Shown here piece by piece: positions 31,315 through 43,523 of a stretch of 64,000 bases of DNA. A program made the position numbers and the translations under genes. This stretch comes from Asterella californica (lineage: Eukaryota > Streptophyta > Marchantiopsida > Marchantiales > Aytoniaceae), in contig JAYKYS010000001.1 of NCBI GenBank assembly GCA_036924285.1, positions 33,107,501 to 33,171,500 on the forward strand, read 5' to 3'. A model generated the notes under the pieces. That model saw only the letters and a program-made list of their open reading frames with translations, ran no database searches and was not told where the DNA came from. Within the stretch, counting starts at the first letter, position 1. Each line of letters starts with the position of its first letter.

Positions 31315-33092
31315 GCGCATCCAGTATCCTCTGCTCCAAGATACTCTTCAGATCAGTAGAAGTTTCAATATCAGCTGCCAACTTGTAAGCCGGTCCCTTC
31401 CCCTTCTCTTGGGCAGTAAACCGCCTACCAGCAGTCGTTGGCTCCTGCTGGGATCTCTGCACATCCTCCATAGGACCTGGCGCAGGTGGAGGAGCTGCAG
31501 AAGTAGACGGGATGTCTTCAGGAAGAGCCGCTCGTCTCCTTGTGACTCTCCGTCTATCCCCAATCTCCTCAGGAACTCCAGTATCAAGTTCAGAGGCTTC
31601 TCGCCGCCTCTTCTCCTCCACAGAAGCATCCTGCCAATGAACGTGTCTATCTACATCCAAGAATGCTCTGATAGAAGCAGCATCTACAGGATCTTCCCAT
31701 CCTGTGACCCTACGAATAGACTCGGCTCCCCTCTTCAGTACTTCAGAAGGAACGGGGGCAATACTCTTCTCAGCAGTCTTATCTAGCAACGTAGGACTAG
31801 AAGAAACCTCAATATGTCCAGCATATACATCAGGATTTACCGGTGGTGCCATCAATGCATGTACAGTTGCCGCCGCAGCAATCTGAGGTAGACTCCTCAT
31901 GCCTCCTCGTCCAAACTGCGTGCTCAACGGCTCTCCAGTAGAAGAAAGGTGCAGCCTACCGTTCTGATAGCGAACCACACCATCTCGCAAAGCAGCTGTG
32001 AGCTCTTGACAGTCTCCTCGGAAGTGATCAGGACTGTCACACCAAATACACCTACGGACAGGAGCACCTCCTGGACGTGCAGCAGCAGGCGCCGGTGGCT
32101 GCTCTCTCTGCAATCCAGCTAGCTCTATCTTCAGCTCTCGCATCTGCCGAATCAGGTCTTCAATCTGATTTTGTTGACCATGGTTCTCCGCAGGTCTCTG
32201 AACAGGTGCCCTTTGTGCTGGAGCTGGCACAACTGGCATCAAAGGAACTGCAGCTGGGACAACAGGTCTGGGAGCAGGGGCCAAAGGTTGCTGTACTTGA
32301 GGAGCAGCATAAGGTGGAGTGACCACTTCTGCAAGCGGACGTCCTCCCACAGCCACTCTTCCCCTCCTCTGCCTTGTCAGTACAGCCACAACATCCTCAA
32401 CTCTCCCCCAATCCATAGTAACATCCCCCTTCAGCAGATCGATCGGCCAACATAAAACATAACCGATCTGTCGTAGCATCATCGGTAGCCTGTAGGAAAA
32501 GCTCTGTTTTCCTAGCATCTAGGGTGATTCGCTCTAGAGTTGAAAGTTGTTGGTATCTCCGATCAAACTCTCTCAACAACTCACTCAGGCTCATCATACG
32601 ACTAGGTTGCTGCTCAACCCAGTCTAGAAATGTCCTTCTAGTAACTCTCTCTGAATCCTCCTCAAGAAACTCCTCTCGAAGAGATCGCTCAAAACTCATC
32701 CAGATTCCAAGATTTCTTCTCTGTACATCCCTAACTTGGTCCCGCAACTCAGGAATGACAGCTAACTCAAAACTTGCTATCATCTCCGCATCAGTAACCC
32801 TAACCAGCTCCATCTCTCCTCTATACTCACGTAGATATCTAGAAATATCTCTACCTTCAAACCTTCCACACCTATTCACTATCGCTTGCAAAGCCTTGGT
32901 GGATTTTAACTCACCCCCTCCAACGATCGGATGCTGTTGGACCAGGGCCGCAAGCGTCTTCAAGATCTCAGCCGTGTCCAGACCAGATGCAGATGTCGCT
33001 GTAGAAGACGCAGGTGCAGTTGACGGTGCAGCAGTAGACGTTGATGCTCCAGCCCAAGAGGCAGCAGCAGCAGCTCCGCTCTTGCGATCCAT
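31315..33092 (-). pseudogene. Element C: gag, frameshifted and interrupted
   Basis: It starts at ATG 33092 (MDRKSGAAAAASWAGAS). The N-terminal part runs to 32397 and includes a particle-protein-like region (EYRGEMELVRVTDAEMIASFELAV). The reading then has to change frame at a run of five G (plus 32425-32429) to enter 32518-31289, where relatives continue directly. That second part has a Pro/Ala-rich linker, the zinc knuckle CIWCDSPDHFRGDC and an EKGKGPAYKLAADIE segment. Gag is then cut by solo LTR F after ILDA and resumes at 21263. Besides the frameshift and the insertion it looks well preserved. Confidence 0.8.
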
Positions 33093-33140
33093 CTCTTCTC
33101 CTTGTAGCAACTCAACCTTCTCAATCAATCACCCCAAGAG

Positions 33141-33158
33141 CTCTCAGTGGAAGCACCA
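33141..33158 (-). promoter_or_regulatory. Element C: primer-binding site
   Basis: Minus-strand TGGTGCTTCCACTGAGAG lies 2 bases inside the 5' LTR end (...CAACCTGACA). It would pair with a tRNA ending CTCTCAGTGGAAGCACCA. An acceptor of GCTTCCA fits a tRNA-Thr-like species best, but I am unsure. Confidence 0.6.
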
Positions 33159-33160
33159 GA

Positions 33161-33699
33161 TGTCAGGTTGAGAGTCTTCCTGAGAAGGGCGAACCTTCTG
33201 GCTGTGATATGAGCTTGAAGGCTGTGTTCAATCTACTTGGGGAAGCGTTGGGCTCTTGGCTGTGGCTGGTCTACTCACAGGATAGGCTTCAGGTCTCAAG
33301 GTGATACTGAAAACACTCATGTAAGTCTCTAGGCTCTTCTGATAAGTTCAGGAAGCAGAGTTCAGGCTTAACTAGCAATGATAAGATCAGATGGCGAACT
33401 TTGACACTCAGGATTGAGAAATATGTGAAGGTTCAGACTTCAGAACTCCTCCTACATGTAAATGAGGTTCTACTAGATACACATACGAAATTTCAGCTTC
33501 AGATCAATTCAGAGCACTAAGATATGAGCAGAAACTTTCTGAGTAGAGAAATTACGGCAGTTTCTGGTACCCAGACAGCTATTTCGACCTATAACAAGAA
33601 ATTGGCTCGATCACTTTGGGAATTTCTTACAGGATTTGCAGTACACAGCTTGATAAACACTCCTGTGAAGTTGGGCCTCCTGATTCCACACAGAACTCC
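33161..33699 (-). repeat. Element C: 5' LTR, truncated by a deletion
   Basis: 539 bp matching 15321-15859 without length change, then an abrupt switch at CAGAACTCC|TGATTGG into gag of element B. About 940 bp of this LTR are missing. The open frame starting at 33524 mixes LTR sequence with B gag and is not a natural protein. Confidence 0.85.
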
Positions 33700-36600
33700 T
33701 GATTGGAAGGAGGTTGAAGAGGCTGTCTCTTTGCTGACCAAGAGACAGAGAAGAAGGGACAAGGTGGTGGTAAGTGAAGCAGCACCTCTGATAATTCCTG
33801 TCAAGCAGTTGCCTACTAAGCCTGCGTTGGTAATTGCTAGAGAGGAAGACTCACCGCTTGATGAGTTGATTAAGGGTATGAAGGAGCTTAAGCTTAAGCT
33901 CACTAGGTTAGAAGAGAAGGAGCAGAATGTACAGCCTGCTATGCAGAGACCTCAGATGAGGGAAGGCTTTGTTCATCGTTGTATATGGTGCGATAGCCTA
34001 GACCATGTAAGAAGAGATTGTGGGGAGTTTTCAGATGCATTGAGGAAGGATCTGATCTTCTTCAAAGATGGTAAGATCCATTTGAGAGAGACTGGGATGA
34101 TGCTGGGAACCAACTTTGGCAAGGGTGGTATGAAGAGACTTGTGAATGAGATATCAGCATCACATGCTGTTTCTCTTGTGAATGCTGCTATGTGTGGAGT
34201 GAAAGTGGAAATGGAGAGAGAGAAAGGGACTACTGGGTTGTGGTCAGATGTAGTGCGATCCGTAGCTAGAACAGAGCTAGACAAGGATGTGCTATGAAGG
34301 GTTGGCAACTCAATTAGAGAAACTACAGGATGGAATGACCATGTGGATACTATGTCAGTGCATGCTTATGTTGCAAGAAGTCAGCATGAAGCTCTACTAG
34401 AAGAAAAACGCAGGAGGGAGGATGCAGGTGAGGATTCTACAGCCAAACGACCTGCTACAAGGAGTGAAAGGGCTAGACCAGATGCAAGGCAGGAGACAAC
34501 ACCTACTCGGGAGGAGACTATGGAGGATCTACCATCTACAACACCAAAGGAGAAGGAGAGAAGCAAGGAGAAGGGTAAGATGCCTGCATACAAACTTCAG
34601 TCTGACATTGAGATTGCTACAGACTTGAAGCAGGTGTTAGAGAACCGTATCTTGAATGGGAAAGTTGAGTTTACTTTGGGTGAGATTCTTGGGATTGCAA
34701 AGCGTGAGTTCCATGAGGTTATCATAGATATCATCAAGAGGAAACGTCAGATTTTGGGTGAAGCAGCTACGCTTAACGCTCTAGGGACCAAACTGTCGGA
34801 GGATGAGGAAGATGAGATTGCTGGTTACTGCTCTCAAGTATCAGAGGGAAGATCAGATCAGCACGTGAGGTTTGAAGATGAGGTGGAAGCATCGCAGAAG
34901 AGCCATTATTCTCACAACCATTGGGCGAGAGCAACCACAGAGACCTTAGTGAAGCTGGGAGATCTAGAGGAACCTGTGGTGGCATTGATTGATCATGGCT
35001 AAGAGATTAATCTGATGTCTAAGGAGCTTTACAAGCGTGGGAGGTGGCCTATAGACACCGACCATGGATGGCTTATCCGTGCTGCCAACAACCAGCGAGG
35101 AGAACTCTATGGTGCTTGCCCCAACATCAAGGTAACTGTGGGTGACATTAGTGATGTTCAAAATTTCTTTGTGCAAGACATGTCAACCTATCCTATCATT
35201 CTAGGACAGCCTTACATTACTGCTGTTAGAATGGAGACACGAGTTATGGATGATGGTTCAGCCTATGCTAGGATACGTAGTAGAGACGGCAAAAGAGCTG
35301 TTCAGTTTTTGACCGTTGCTGCAGAACATGAGAGGAATCGTGATAGCTTGAGAGACCGTCCACTGCCTAAGATTACTCAGGAGTTTAGAGAGTCTAGGGG
35401 TTTTGGCAGAGTACCATTGAAGAGCGAGACTTCAACGGTACAGTAGAGCTAGGATTCTCGCCTGATCCAGTAGAGCAGGAAGCTTTATCCACTAGCTTCT
35501 TAGGATTGACGTCATATGGATCAGTGTGTTATAGGAAGGTTGAGAATCTGAAGAGGTTTGAGAGGCAACATGTGAAGTATGTACAACAGTCTTTGAGAGA
35601 TAGTGGAGAGTTAGCCGGAGATGAATACATATCTGGAGTGTTTGAAGAGCAGTATTTGGTAGATACTATAGGGGAGTTGAAATCTATAGTAGAAAGTTCT
35701 ATAGATGATGTAGATAGAGTGGTGAGAGTGAGCTCCAAGGAGCTTTATGATGTAATTGATAAGTTTATAGATCGACAAGAAGTGTATGTGGAGACCAAGT
35801 ACAAGTCAGTGGCAAAGAAAGTCAAACCAGTGGCTTTGCCTTTGCCACTCGATTACAATCAGAAGATGGAGCAAGCTGCACGAGAACCGACGCTCAGAGG
35901 ACCGAGAAGAATTGGGCACCAGTTCACAGAAACAACACTGAAGGAGCTGAAGATTGGAGGTGATGGATTTCTTACCGAGCAAGAGAAGAAGAGCTTCAGG
36001 GAGATGCTATCTAGGCATGGTAAGGCGTTTGCGTTTGAGTCACATGAAGTAGGATGTGTAGATCCAAGTGTAGTTGCACCTATGGTAATCTTTACTATAC
36101 CGCATGTGCCTTGGAATCTACGTCCTATCCATGTACCTAGAGCTCATCTACCAAAGTTGATAGACTTGCTCAATGAGAGGATTAGGATGGGTATCTTGGA
36201 ACCATCTATAGCTCCCTACTCTAGCAGATGGTTTACTGTTCCGAAGAAGAGTGGAGCTTTGAGATTCATTCAAGATATGCAGCCAGTTAACAAGGTGACT
36301 ATCAGGAATATGGGTATAGGACCTATTGTAGACGAGTTTGCAGAGGCTTTTGCTGGTCGTGCTATCTATTCAATGGGAGACTTATATTCAGGTTACGATC
36401 AGTTTCAGTTATCCTCTCAGAGTAGAGACTTGACTACAATGAGGACACCTTTGGGATTACTAAGGATGTGCACTTTGCCACAAGGTGCTACCAATTCTGT
36501 AGCACATATGATGAATGGCATGAATAAAGTTTTGAGGGATTTCATTCCTGAAAAAACTATGCCGTTCCTTGATGATGTGCCGATCAAAGGGTGTGCTGAG

Positions 36601-38909
36601 GAGGAGAAGAATGAGGTAATGGATCAGAGGGGGTGCCGTAAGTTTGTTGCAGATCACATAGCCGATTCGGTTAAGATATTGAGTCGACTGGAGGAGGTTC
36701 ATTTGACTTTATCAGGAGCAAAGTCTGTATTTGGAGAACATGAGGTGTTAATAGTGGGACATCTATGTGGATCTTATGGTCGGAAACCTTGTCCAAACAA
36801 GGTTGATGCCATCCGAAGGATGAAGGAGACATGTGGATCGGTTACTGAGGTGAGAAGGTTTCTAGGTGCATGTGTGTTTTATCATATATGGATTCCACAC
36901 TTTGCACATGTAGCAGATCCGTTGTACAAGTTGCTGAGGAAGGGGCAGAGATTTCAGTGGCAAGAGGAGCAAAGCGAGTCTATGAAGAAGTTGAAGATCT
37001 GTTGTCTTCACCACCAACTCTACGGAAGGTAACATATGAGTTGGGCAGACCTGTTATCCTTACTGTTGATACTAGTCCTATTGGCATTGGGTGGGCTATA
37101 GGACAAGATGATAAGGATGGAAATAGATATGTGGTGCGTTTTGGTGCTAAGGTCTTAAGTTCACGGCAGAGAGACTACCCTCAGGTCAAGAGAGAGCTAT
37201 GGGGAGTAGTTACTGCGATGAAGAGTGATAAGGAATACTTGATAGGAGCACCTGTGGTTGTGGAGACAGATTGCTTACCTCTCTTGGGAATGATCACTAG
37301 CTGTACAACTCCAGATATTGCTATGTTGAGGTGGATAGCATATATCAAGTCCTTGAACCCAGAGTTTAGACATATCGCAGGAAAGGACAATCCTGTGGCA
37401 GATATGTTATCAAGGGCTAGGTATTACGATGAGAAAGAAATGATAGATGATCAGGAGGATGTGGGAACAGAGTTCTATTCTAGTGCTCTTGCTAGAAGGG
37501 ATAGAAGCTGTTTTGCAGCTCCATTGGAGTTATTTGAAGAAACTATGTACGATGGCGAGTGGTTGGATCTTGGGCGCTATTTGAGTTCATTGGAAAGGCA
37601 AGAAGGCTGGTCTGATGCAGATTTCAAGAGGATCCGTAGAACAGCTTATGGGTACTTTTTATATGGAGGACATCTATGGAAGCGCTCTAAGCTACAAGGA
37701 GGTGTACCACATCGGGTGGTATGTGACCTAGAATTGCAGCAGAAGCTGATCAAGGAGTTCCATGAGAGTCTATGGGCCGGTCATAGAGGAGTTTGGGCTA
37801 CATTTGCCAAGATAAAGGAGAAGTATTGGTGGAAGGGTATGTATAAGGATGTAGTGCAGTTTGTTTCATCCTGTATACCTTGCCAGATGTATTCCAACGT
37901 ACGTCATCGTGATGGATTGCATCCTACTTATCCTTTAGCCATTCATTACAAATGGGTAGTTGATCTGGTAACTATGCCATTTGGACTTGGACAAATGAGG
38001 TATCTAGTCTTGGCTAGAGAAGATCTATCTAACCAAGTCGAAGGCCGTGCCCTGAGGACAAAGACCACTGCTAGTGTCTGCCGCTTTCTACTTGAAGATG
38101 TTATTTGTAGGTATGGGTGTGTGGGAAAGATCACTGCAGATAGGGGTGAGCTGGATTCACAAGAAGCAGTTGAGTTCTTCAAGCGATTGGGAATCAAGTT
38201 GGCATTAACCACTGCTTACAATCCTGAAGGGAATGGCAAGAGCGAACGAGGTCATCCGCCAATCATCAAAGCTTTGGTAAAAGCTTGCAAGGATAAGATC
38301 CGTGAATGGCCTAGACTGCTACCATTTGCTTTATGGGCAGATCGTACAACTCATAGTACCGTTACAGGTTACATGTCAGCAGAGTTGATACTAGGACAGA
38401 AACCTGTGATGCCAATTGAGGAGGTTGTGCCTACTTGGAATGTTTTGCCATGGGAAGATGGTAGAAGTACGGAGGATCTTCTTGCATTAAGGATCCAGCA
38501 GTTAGAACGAAGACCTGAGGATGTTGCCAAAGCTGTCGAAAGATTAAAGATTGCTAGGGAGAGAAACAAAGACAGATTTGATAGAACGCATAGATTACGA
38601 CCCAAACCAGTTAAAGAAGGTGATTGGGTGTTAGTCTATGATAGTAGTCTTGATAATCAGCATAGCACTATCAGGAAGTTCTCCAAGAGATGGTTTGGAC
38701 CTTATGTGGTGTTAGAAGTTTATGATAATGTCACATACTCCTTGAGAGAGTTAGATGGTGCAGTGCTCAAGATACCAGTCGCAGGAAAGAGAATCAAGCT
38801 CTTTAGGAGGAGAGGGGAGGACCAGAACGTTGCAGAGTTTACAGAGGATGAAGCTGAACACTCAATGCAGATTGAAGATGAGTTTGAAGCCGAAGCTGAA
38901 GAGTCTTGA
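33700..38909 (+). pseudogene. Element B: gag-pol, 5'-truncated and broken
   Basis: Plus-strand TGTCG-family element without its 5' LTR and gag N-terminus. In order: gag linker WKEVEEAVSLLTKRQRRR, knuckle CIWCDSLDHVRRDC near 33990, protease LIDHG near 34985, the linker region, RT (PKKSGALRF near 36245; FLDD near 36570), RNase H (LTVDTSPIGIGWAIG near 37060), the integrase HHCC finger near 37760-37890, ADRGEL near 38140, GKSERGH near 38235 (D-x34-E) and WFGPYVV near 38690. Breaks: TGA at 34295, TAA at 35000, TAG at 35444 and a frameshift near 36950-37030. The pol half from 36870 is open for 679 codons. It is non-autonomous. Confidence 0.88.
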
Positions 38910-38940
38910 TCTGGATGGCACATACCGGAGGATGTGCAGG

Positions 38941-38955
38941 TTCAGAGGGGGTGGA
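38941..38955 (+). promoter_or_regulatory. Element B: polypurine tract
   Basis: TTCAGAGGGGGTGGA lies immediately before the LTR start TGTCGCGC. It is identical to that of element C. Confidence 0.8.
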
Positions 38956-40237
38956 TGTCGCGCTACTTGGCGGCTACATGTTATATTTCTACTGCGACGC
39001 TTGAGTTTAGTAGTTCTAGAAGTTAGCTTATATTACTTCGAGTCGTTTATGTATATGTTTGACACCTTTGCATACGGTGTTAACACTATTTTGAGTCTTA
39101 GTAGGTTGATTACCATGTTGATAGGGCTTAAGCTCATGGGTTGTATTTGCGTGTCGCCCATGCACGCTTTTTAGCTGATTTAAGTTATTTTTCAGGGCTG
39201 CGTGTCGTTTTAAGTAATTTAAGTTTTACGCTGGCACTCTAGGGGGCTTGACATGGTAGCCTATGAGTAAAACTAAGTTGCCACGTGGTTTAGGGTACTA
39301 AAGGACAACCAAGTGGAGCTATGAACTCCCATTGGTCCATTTTTGTCTTTTGTTAAACTCTAAATTTAGAAACAGAGCTCTAGAGTAGAGTTCGAGCATT
39401 TGGTGGAGGATCTTCAAAATCTGAGAGCACAGGGAGAGAGTTCTCGTCATGCCAAGCACTTCCAGTGAAAATTTCGATCGATTTGAGTCAATAAAGACGG
39501 AGTTATGAGCAATTGAAGTTCGGATTGTGCTAGAATTGAATCATTTTGGTTGGATTTAGGGTTTTCAGTGTCACTCGCAACAGATTTGAGGAAATTGCTT
39601 CAAAACTTCGAGGTTGTGTTCTCCGCCAGCAGGGCTATGATTTCACAAAAAGTTTCATATCGATTGAGCAACTGAGTAATTCAGGGCGGCCGCTGAAGCT
39701 GAGGGGGTCTGAAAAGCTCTTAATCTAGAGCAGCGACTTCAGAGGAGGAGATCTACAATTCTGTGTACATTCAGGAGTCCCAACTTCACAGGGATGTTCA
39801 GCACCCTGTAGACTGCAAATCCTGTAAGAAACTTTGAAATTGATCGAGCCAAACTCCTGTTATAGGTTGAAATAGCCAGCTAGGTACCAGAAATTGCCGT
39901 AGTTTTCTTGCTCAAAACTTTTCTGTTCATATCTCCGTGTCAGAATTTGATCTCAGGCTGAAATTTCGTCTGTGAGTTCAGTAGTACCTCATTTGCATGT
40001 AGGGGAAGTTTAGAGGTCTAAACCTTCATAGTTTTCCTCTCCGTGAGTGTCAAAGTTCACCGCCGAATCCTATTACTGCCAGCTAGACCTGAATTTCGCC
40101 TTCTGGGTATATTACTAGATCTTACACATCTGTGTGAGTGTTTATAGCCCTATTGTGACCTGAAAGCCAACCTCTTGAGTGAACAACCACAGCCAGAAGC
40201 CCGGCGCTTTCTTAGGTAGACGGATTACACTCCGACA
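38956..40237 (+). repeat. Element B: 3' LTR (1282 bp)
   Basis: TGTCGCGCTACTTGG...ATTACACTCCGACA, closely matching solo LTR F. It is followed by ACGG (40238-40241), then by element D RT in the opposite orientation, so B was inserted into D. The matching left duplication was removed by the deletion at 33699/33700. Confidence 0.88.
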
Positions 40238-43200
40238 ACGGGACAAACGAAGGCTCCAGATCTTCATCCGCATCTTCTCCTTCAGCAACTCCACTAGTTT
40301 GGACAAGTGAGCCCGAGGTACTAGAATTGGTCTCAGGTTCCATGGCACATGTGGTACCGTGAAGATAACCATCGGGGTAACAACGTACGGGTCTACACAC
40401 CCAATCTCATGTGGCTCAAAAGCAAATGCTTTCTCATGTCGTGAAAGCATCTCCTTGAAGCACATCCGCTCTTCTGGTAGAAGAGATCCATAAGATCCAA
40501 TCTTCAGCTCTTCAAGGGTCTTCTCTGTGAACTTGTGTCCTATCATTGCAAGATCTCTCAAACTCTTCTTCCTTGAAGCTCGATCCATTTGTTGATTAGT
40601 GTCTTTCGGCAAAGGACCAGCAACTGGCTTTATCTTCTTATCCATTGTCTTGTATCTTGTCTCAACTCGAACCTCCGATGCACAGAATGATTCGATCACC
40701 GAATAGACCTCCCTTGAATGAATATGCACGACCTTATCCGTATCCTTCCATCCAACAGATATGATCTCTCGCAAAGGATCTTCCAACCCATCCTCTTCAT
40801 AAACACCAGAAATCCATTCATCCCTTTCTAGCTCACCCAACTCTTTCAACATCAACTCAACATCACGCAAATGTTTTTGTTCTTTTCTCTTCAGCTCTTC
40901 TACCTTCTTGTAAATAGCAACCCCACACTCTGAAAACCCAACAAACCCTGTACAAAAGGCACTATCTCCATCAAGCGAGAGTACTTTCTCCTGCGCACCA
41001 CCACAATCCCGCTCTATAGTGGTACTCAACAAAAATCCTTGAACTCTTCACTCACCCTTGGAAGTGATTTCTCCCTCAGACGATCTCGATTGCGCTCGTG
41101 GTTGGACGATACAGTCAAAAATTGTACCGCTCTCGTCCCATCTTGACTTCAGATCCTAGCATAAGCAGATCCGTCGTCTAGTACCTTTGTCTCCATCCGA
41201 GTTGCTAAGATGAAACGTTGACCAAGAATGAGCGAGTATGATGTTGCTTCCTGAACAAAGAAGTTTTGCTCGATAGCAACATCACCTACTCGCACTTTGA
41301 TGTCGGACAAGCTCCATACAAGTCTCCTCTTGTGTTGTTGGCTGCTCTTATGACCCACCCATGCTCTATGTCGATCGGCCACTTCTTCCTCTTGTACAAC
41401 TCCTTCGACATGATGTTGATTTATGATCCATGATCGATCAAAGCAACCACCGGCTCATCCAAGTCTCTGATTCTCACCAACGTCTCCGTTGTAGCTCGAG
41501 CCCAATGATTGTGGCTGTAATGACTTGAGCTCTGCTTCCCATCCTCCTCTTCATCCTCAAAATGTACCTTGCGTCTTCGATCTCTTTCCTCCTCTGAAGA
41601 ATAAACACTGCACTCTGCAAGCTCTCTCTCCTCATCCACAGACATCCTAGTATCTAAGGTATACGATAAACCAGTCTCATCCATAATCTGTCGCTTCCGT
41701 TTGATGACATCGATGATGACATAATGAAACTCATGCTTAGCAATGCCCAACACTTCCCTCAAGGTAAACTCCACCTCCGCATTCAGAATGTGATCTTCCA
41801 AGACTCCCTTCAAGTCTGTTGAAGCTTCGATGTTCGACTGTAGTTTGTATGCAGCGGCTTACCCTTCTCCTTCTGAGAATCCTTCACTCTTTCCTTCGAT
41901 GGAGAAGGAGCATCATCCATCGGTAGATCTTGAGCTCCTGCATCCCGAAGCTCTTGACGAACCTTCTCCCCTCGAGTCTGTCTCTTGGAAGAAGTTCCTT
42001 CCCCTGCATCCTCTGAATCTCGCCTTTTCTTCTCTCCAACAACGCTTCGTGTTGGTTCTTGGCGATGTAAGCATGCACCGATAGAGCTTCTATCAGATCC
42101 TCCCATCTAGTATCCTTTCGGATCGTAGCAGCTTTTCTCAGCAACGTCTCACGTGCCATCTTCTCTCTCTGTTTCATGGAGATGGCAGATGACCACAATC
42201 CACTTGGCTCAACCTGCTTGTTGAAACTTTTCTCAGCTTGATCCTCAACCCTTGTGCCATAAGTTCCAGCTTCCACGATTGCAACAGCTTGCGCTGATAG
42301 GTGGTCCTCAACCAACTTCTTCATCCCTCCTCTACCAAAGTTGGTCTGAAGAAGTGCACCAGTATCCCTCAACGCTACCTTCCCATCCTTCCAGAATATC
42401 ACTCCTTGCTGTAGAATATCAGTGAACTCCTTGCAATCTTTGCGCGGATGATCAGTACCATCGCACCAGATACACCGCTGGATCCAACCTTGCTTCTCAA
42501 CCGGTCTTGCTCCGCTTGTAGATCCCTTCTCTTCCAATCTTGTGAGCTTAATCTGCAGATCTCGCTTTCCACGCAAAATCTCCTCAAGGTTTGAATCATC
42601 CTTCTTTGGAGATACCATAGGTGCCTGAACAACTAGAACAACTGGAACAGCTGGAGCAACTGATACTACCTGTCTAGCAACAAGAACCACTAGTCGGATT
42701 ACAGGAACAGGTGTTACAGCTGTAGGTGTTGGCGCCAGTCTCCTAACAGGAACCTTCTCTCGTCTCCGCTCTCTCTTGGTAAGCAGACCAACAGCTTCCT
42801 CAACCTTCTTCCAGCTGCTGGTCAATCCATCGTCCTCCTCCCGGTCTTCCAGAAGTACCTCTAGATTCTCCTGCAACTTTTCATTTGCAGCCCGAAGAAA
42901 TAGCTATGTCTTGTTGGACTGCAACGTCAACTTCTCCATCCTGGTCAACTGTGAAAACTGCTTCTCAAACTCTCTGAGCAACTAAGTAGGTTGTAAACCC
43001 TTCCTTGGTTGCTCAACCCACTCCAAGAATGACTTCTTGGTGACTCGATCAGAGTCCTCCAAGAAGTACTCATCCATCAAAGCCCGAGCAAATATCTCCC
43101 AATCCTTGTTAAAATGCTTCGTTAGCATTTAACATGATCTCTAATCTCTGGAGCTGCTGCTAACTCAAACGTCTCAATCATCTCATCTTCTGAGATCCGG

Positions 43201-43450
43201 TTCAGCTCCATCTCCTCACATAATGCCTCAGATATCTTGAGACATCTCTCTCATCAAACTGGTCAATCCTACTGACCACCGCCTGTAGCGCCTTTGTTGC
43301 CAAAGCTTCCTTCCGCTCATCAGATTGTTGCTGCCTTAAGAACATAGTGAAAGCTTGGAACATCGATGCAGTCGTCGGATCCAACTGCACCTTCGGCAAT
43401 CCACTTGAACCACTAGCTCCATCTCCATCACCTTTCTCATCCCCAATCAT
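40238..43450 (-). pseudogene. Element D: gag, protease and start of RT, broken
   Basis: Minus-strand TGTCG-family element. Gag begins at ATG 43450 (MIGDEKGDGDG), has a stop or shift near 43205, continues with NLEVLLEDREEDD and a Val-rich linker, then the knuckle CIWCDGTDHPRKDC near 42460. The region after it is frameshifted near 41880 and 41810. Protease LIDHGS lies near 41430. The EEDGLEDPLREI linker lies at 40780-40800, and pol ends abruptly after ILEPS-like text at 40238, where B's LTR begins. RT core, RNase H, integrase and the right part of the 3' LTR are missing because of the deletion at 33699/33700. Confidence 0.8.
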
Positions 43451-43505
43451 GACTGCCAATCTCTTCTTCAAAGTTCACACACAGAAGAAATCTCCACCCC
43501 AGACC

Positions 43506-43523
43506 TCCACGTCGAGTTCACCA
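43506..43523 (-). promoter_or_regulatory. Element D: candidate primer-binding site
   Basis: Minus-strand TGGTGAACTCGACGTGGA-type sequence starts with the required TGG, but 8 bases (CGATACGG) separate it from the LTR end, more than usual. I cannot name the tRNA. The 8-base gap contains ACGG, this family's favoured target. Confidence 0.35.

Larger units (their letters stand above)
21264..31318 (+). mobile_element. Solo LTR 'F' inside element C gag, itself split by element A
   Basis: The left part is 21264-21645 (TGTCGCGCTAC...) and the right part is 30414-31314 (...ATTACACTCCGACA). Together they are about 1283 bp and match B's 3' LTR at 38956-40237. It is flanked by GCGC (21260-21263 and 31315-31318), a 4-bp duplication. 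Excising F and one GCGC restores C's gag frame (…ILDA then RIEFSLRE…). No internal coding region of its own is present, so it is a solo LTR. Short minus-strand frames reading ...LSECNPST at its right edge are artefacts of gag running into the LTR. Confidence 0.85.

Noticed and set aside
33524..34297. 257-codon open frame at the start of element B
   Set aside because: The first 58 codons are C LTR sequence fused to B gag by the deletion. Not a natural protein start.
40142..40400. Frames ending LSECNPST at the D/B and C/F junctions
   Set aside because: They arise where gag or pol reads into the end of an LTR; the shared tail is LTR sequence, not a conserved peptide.
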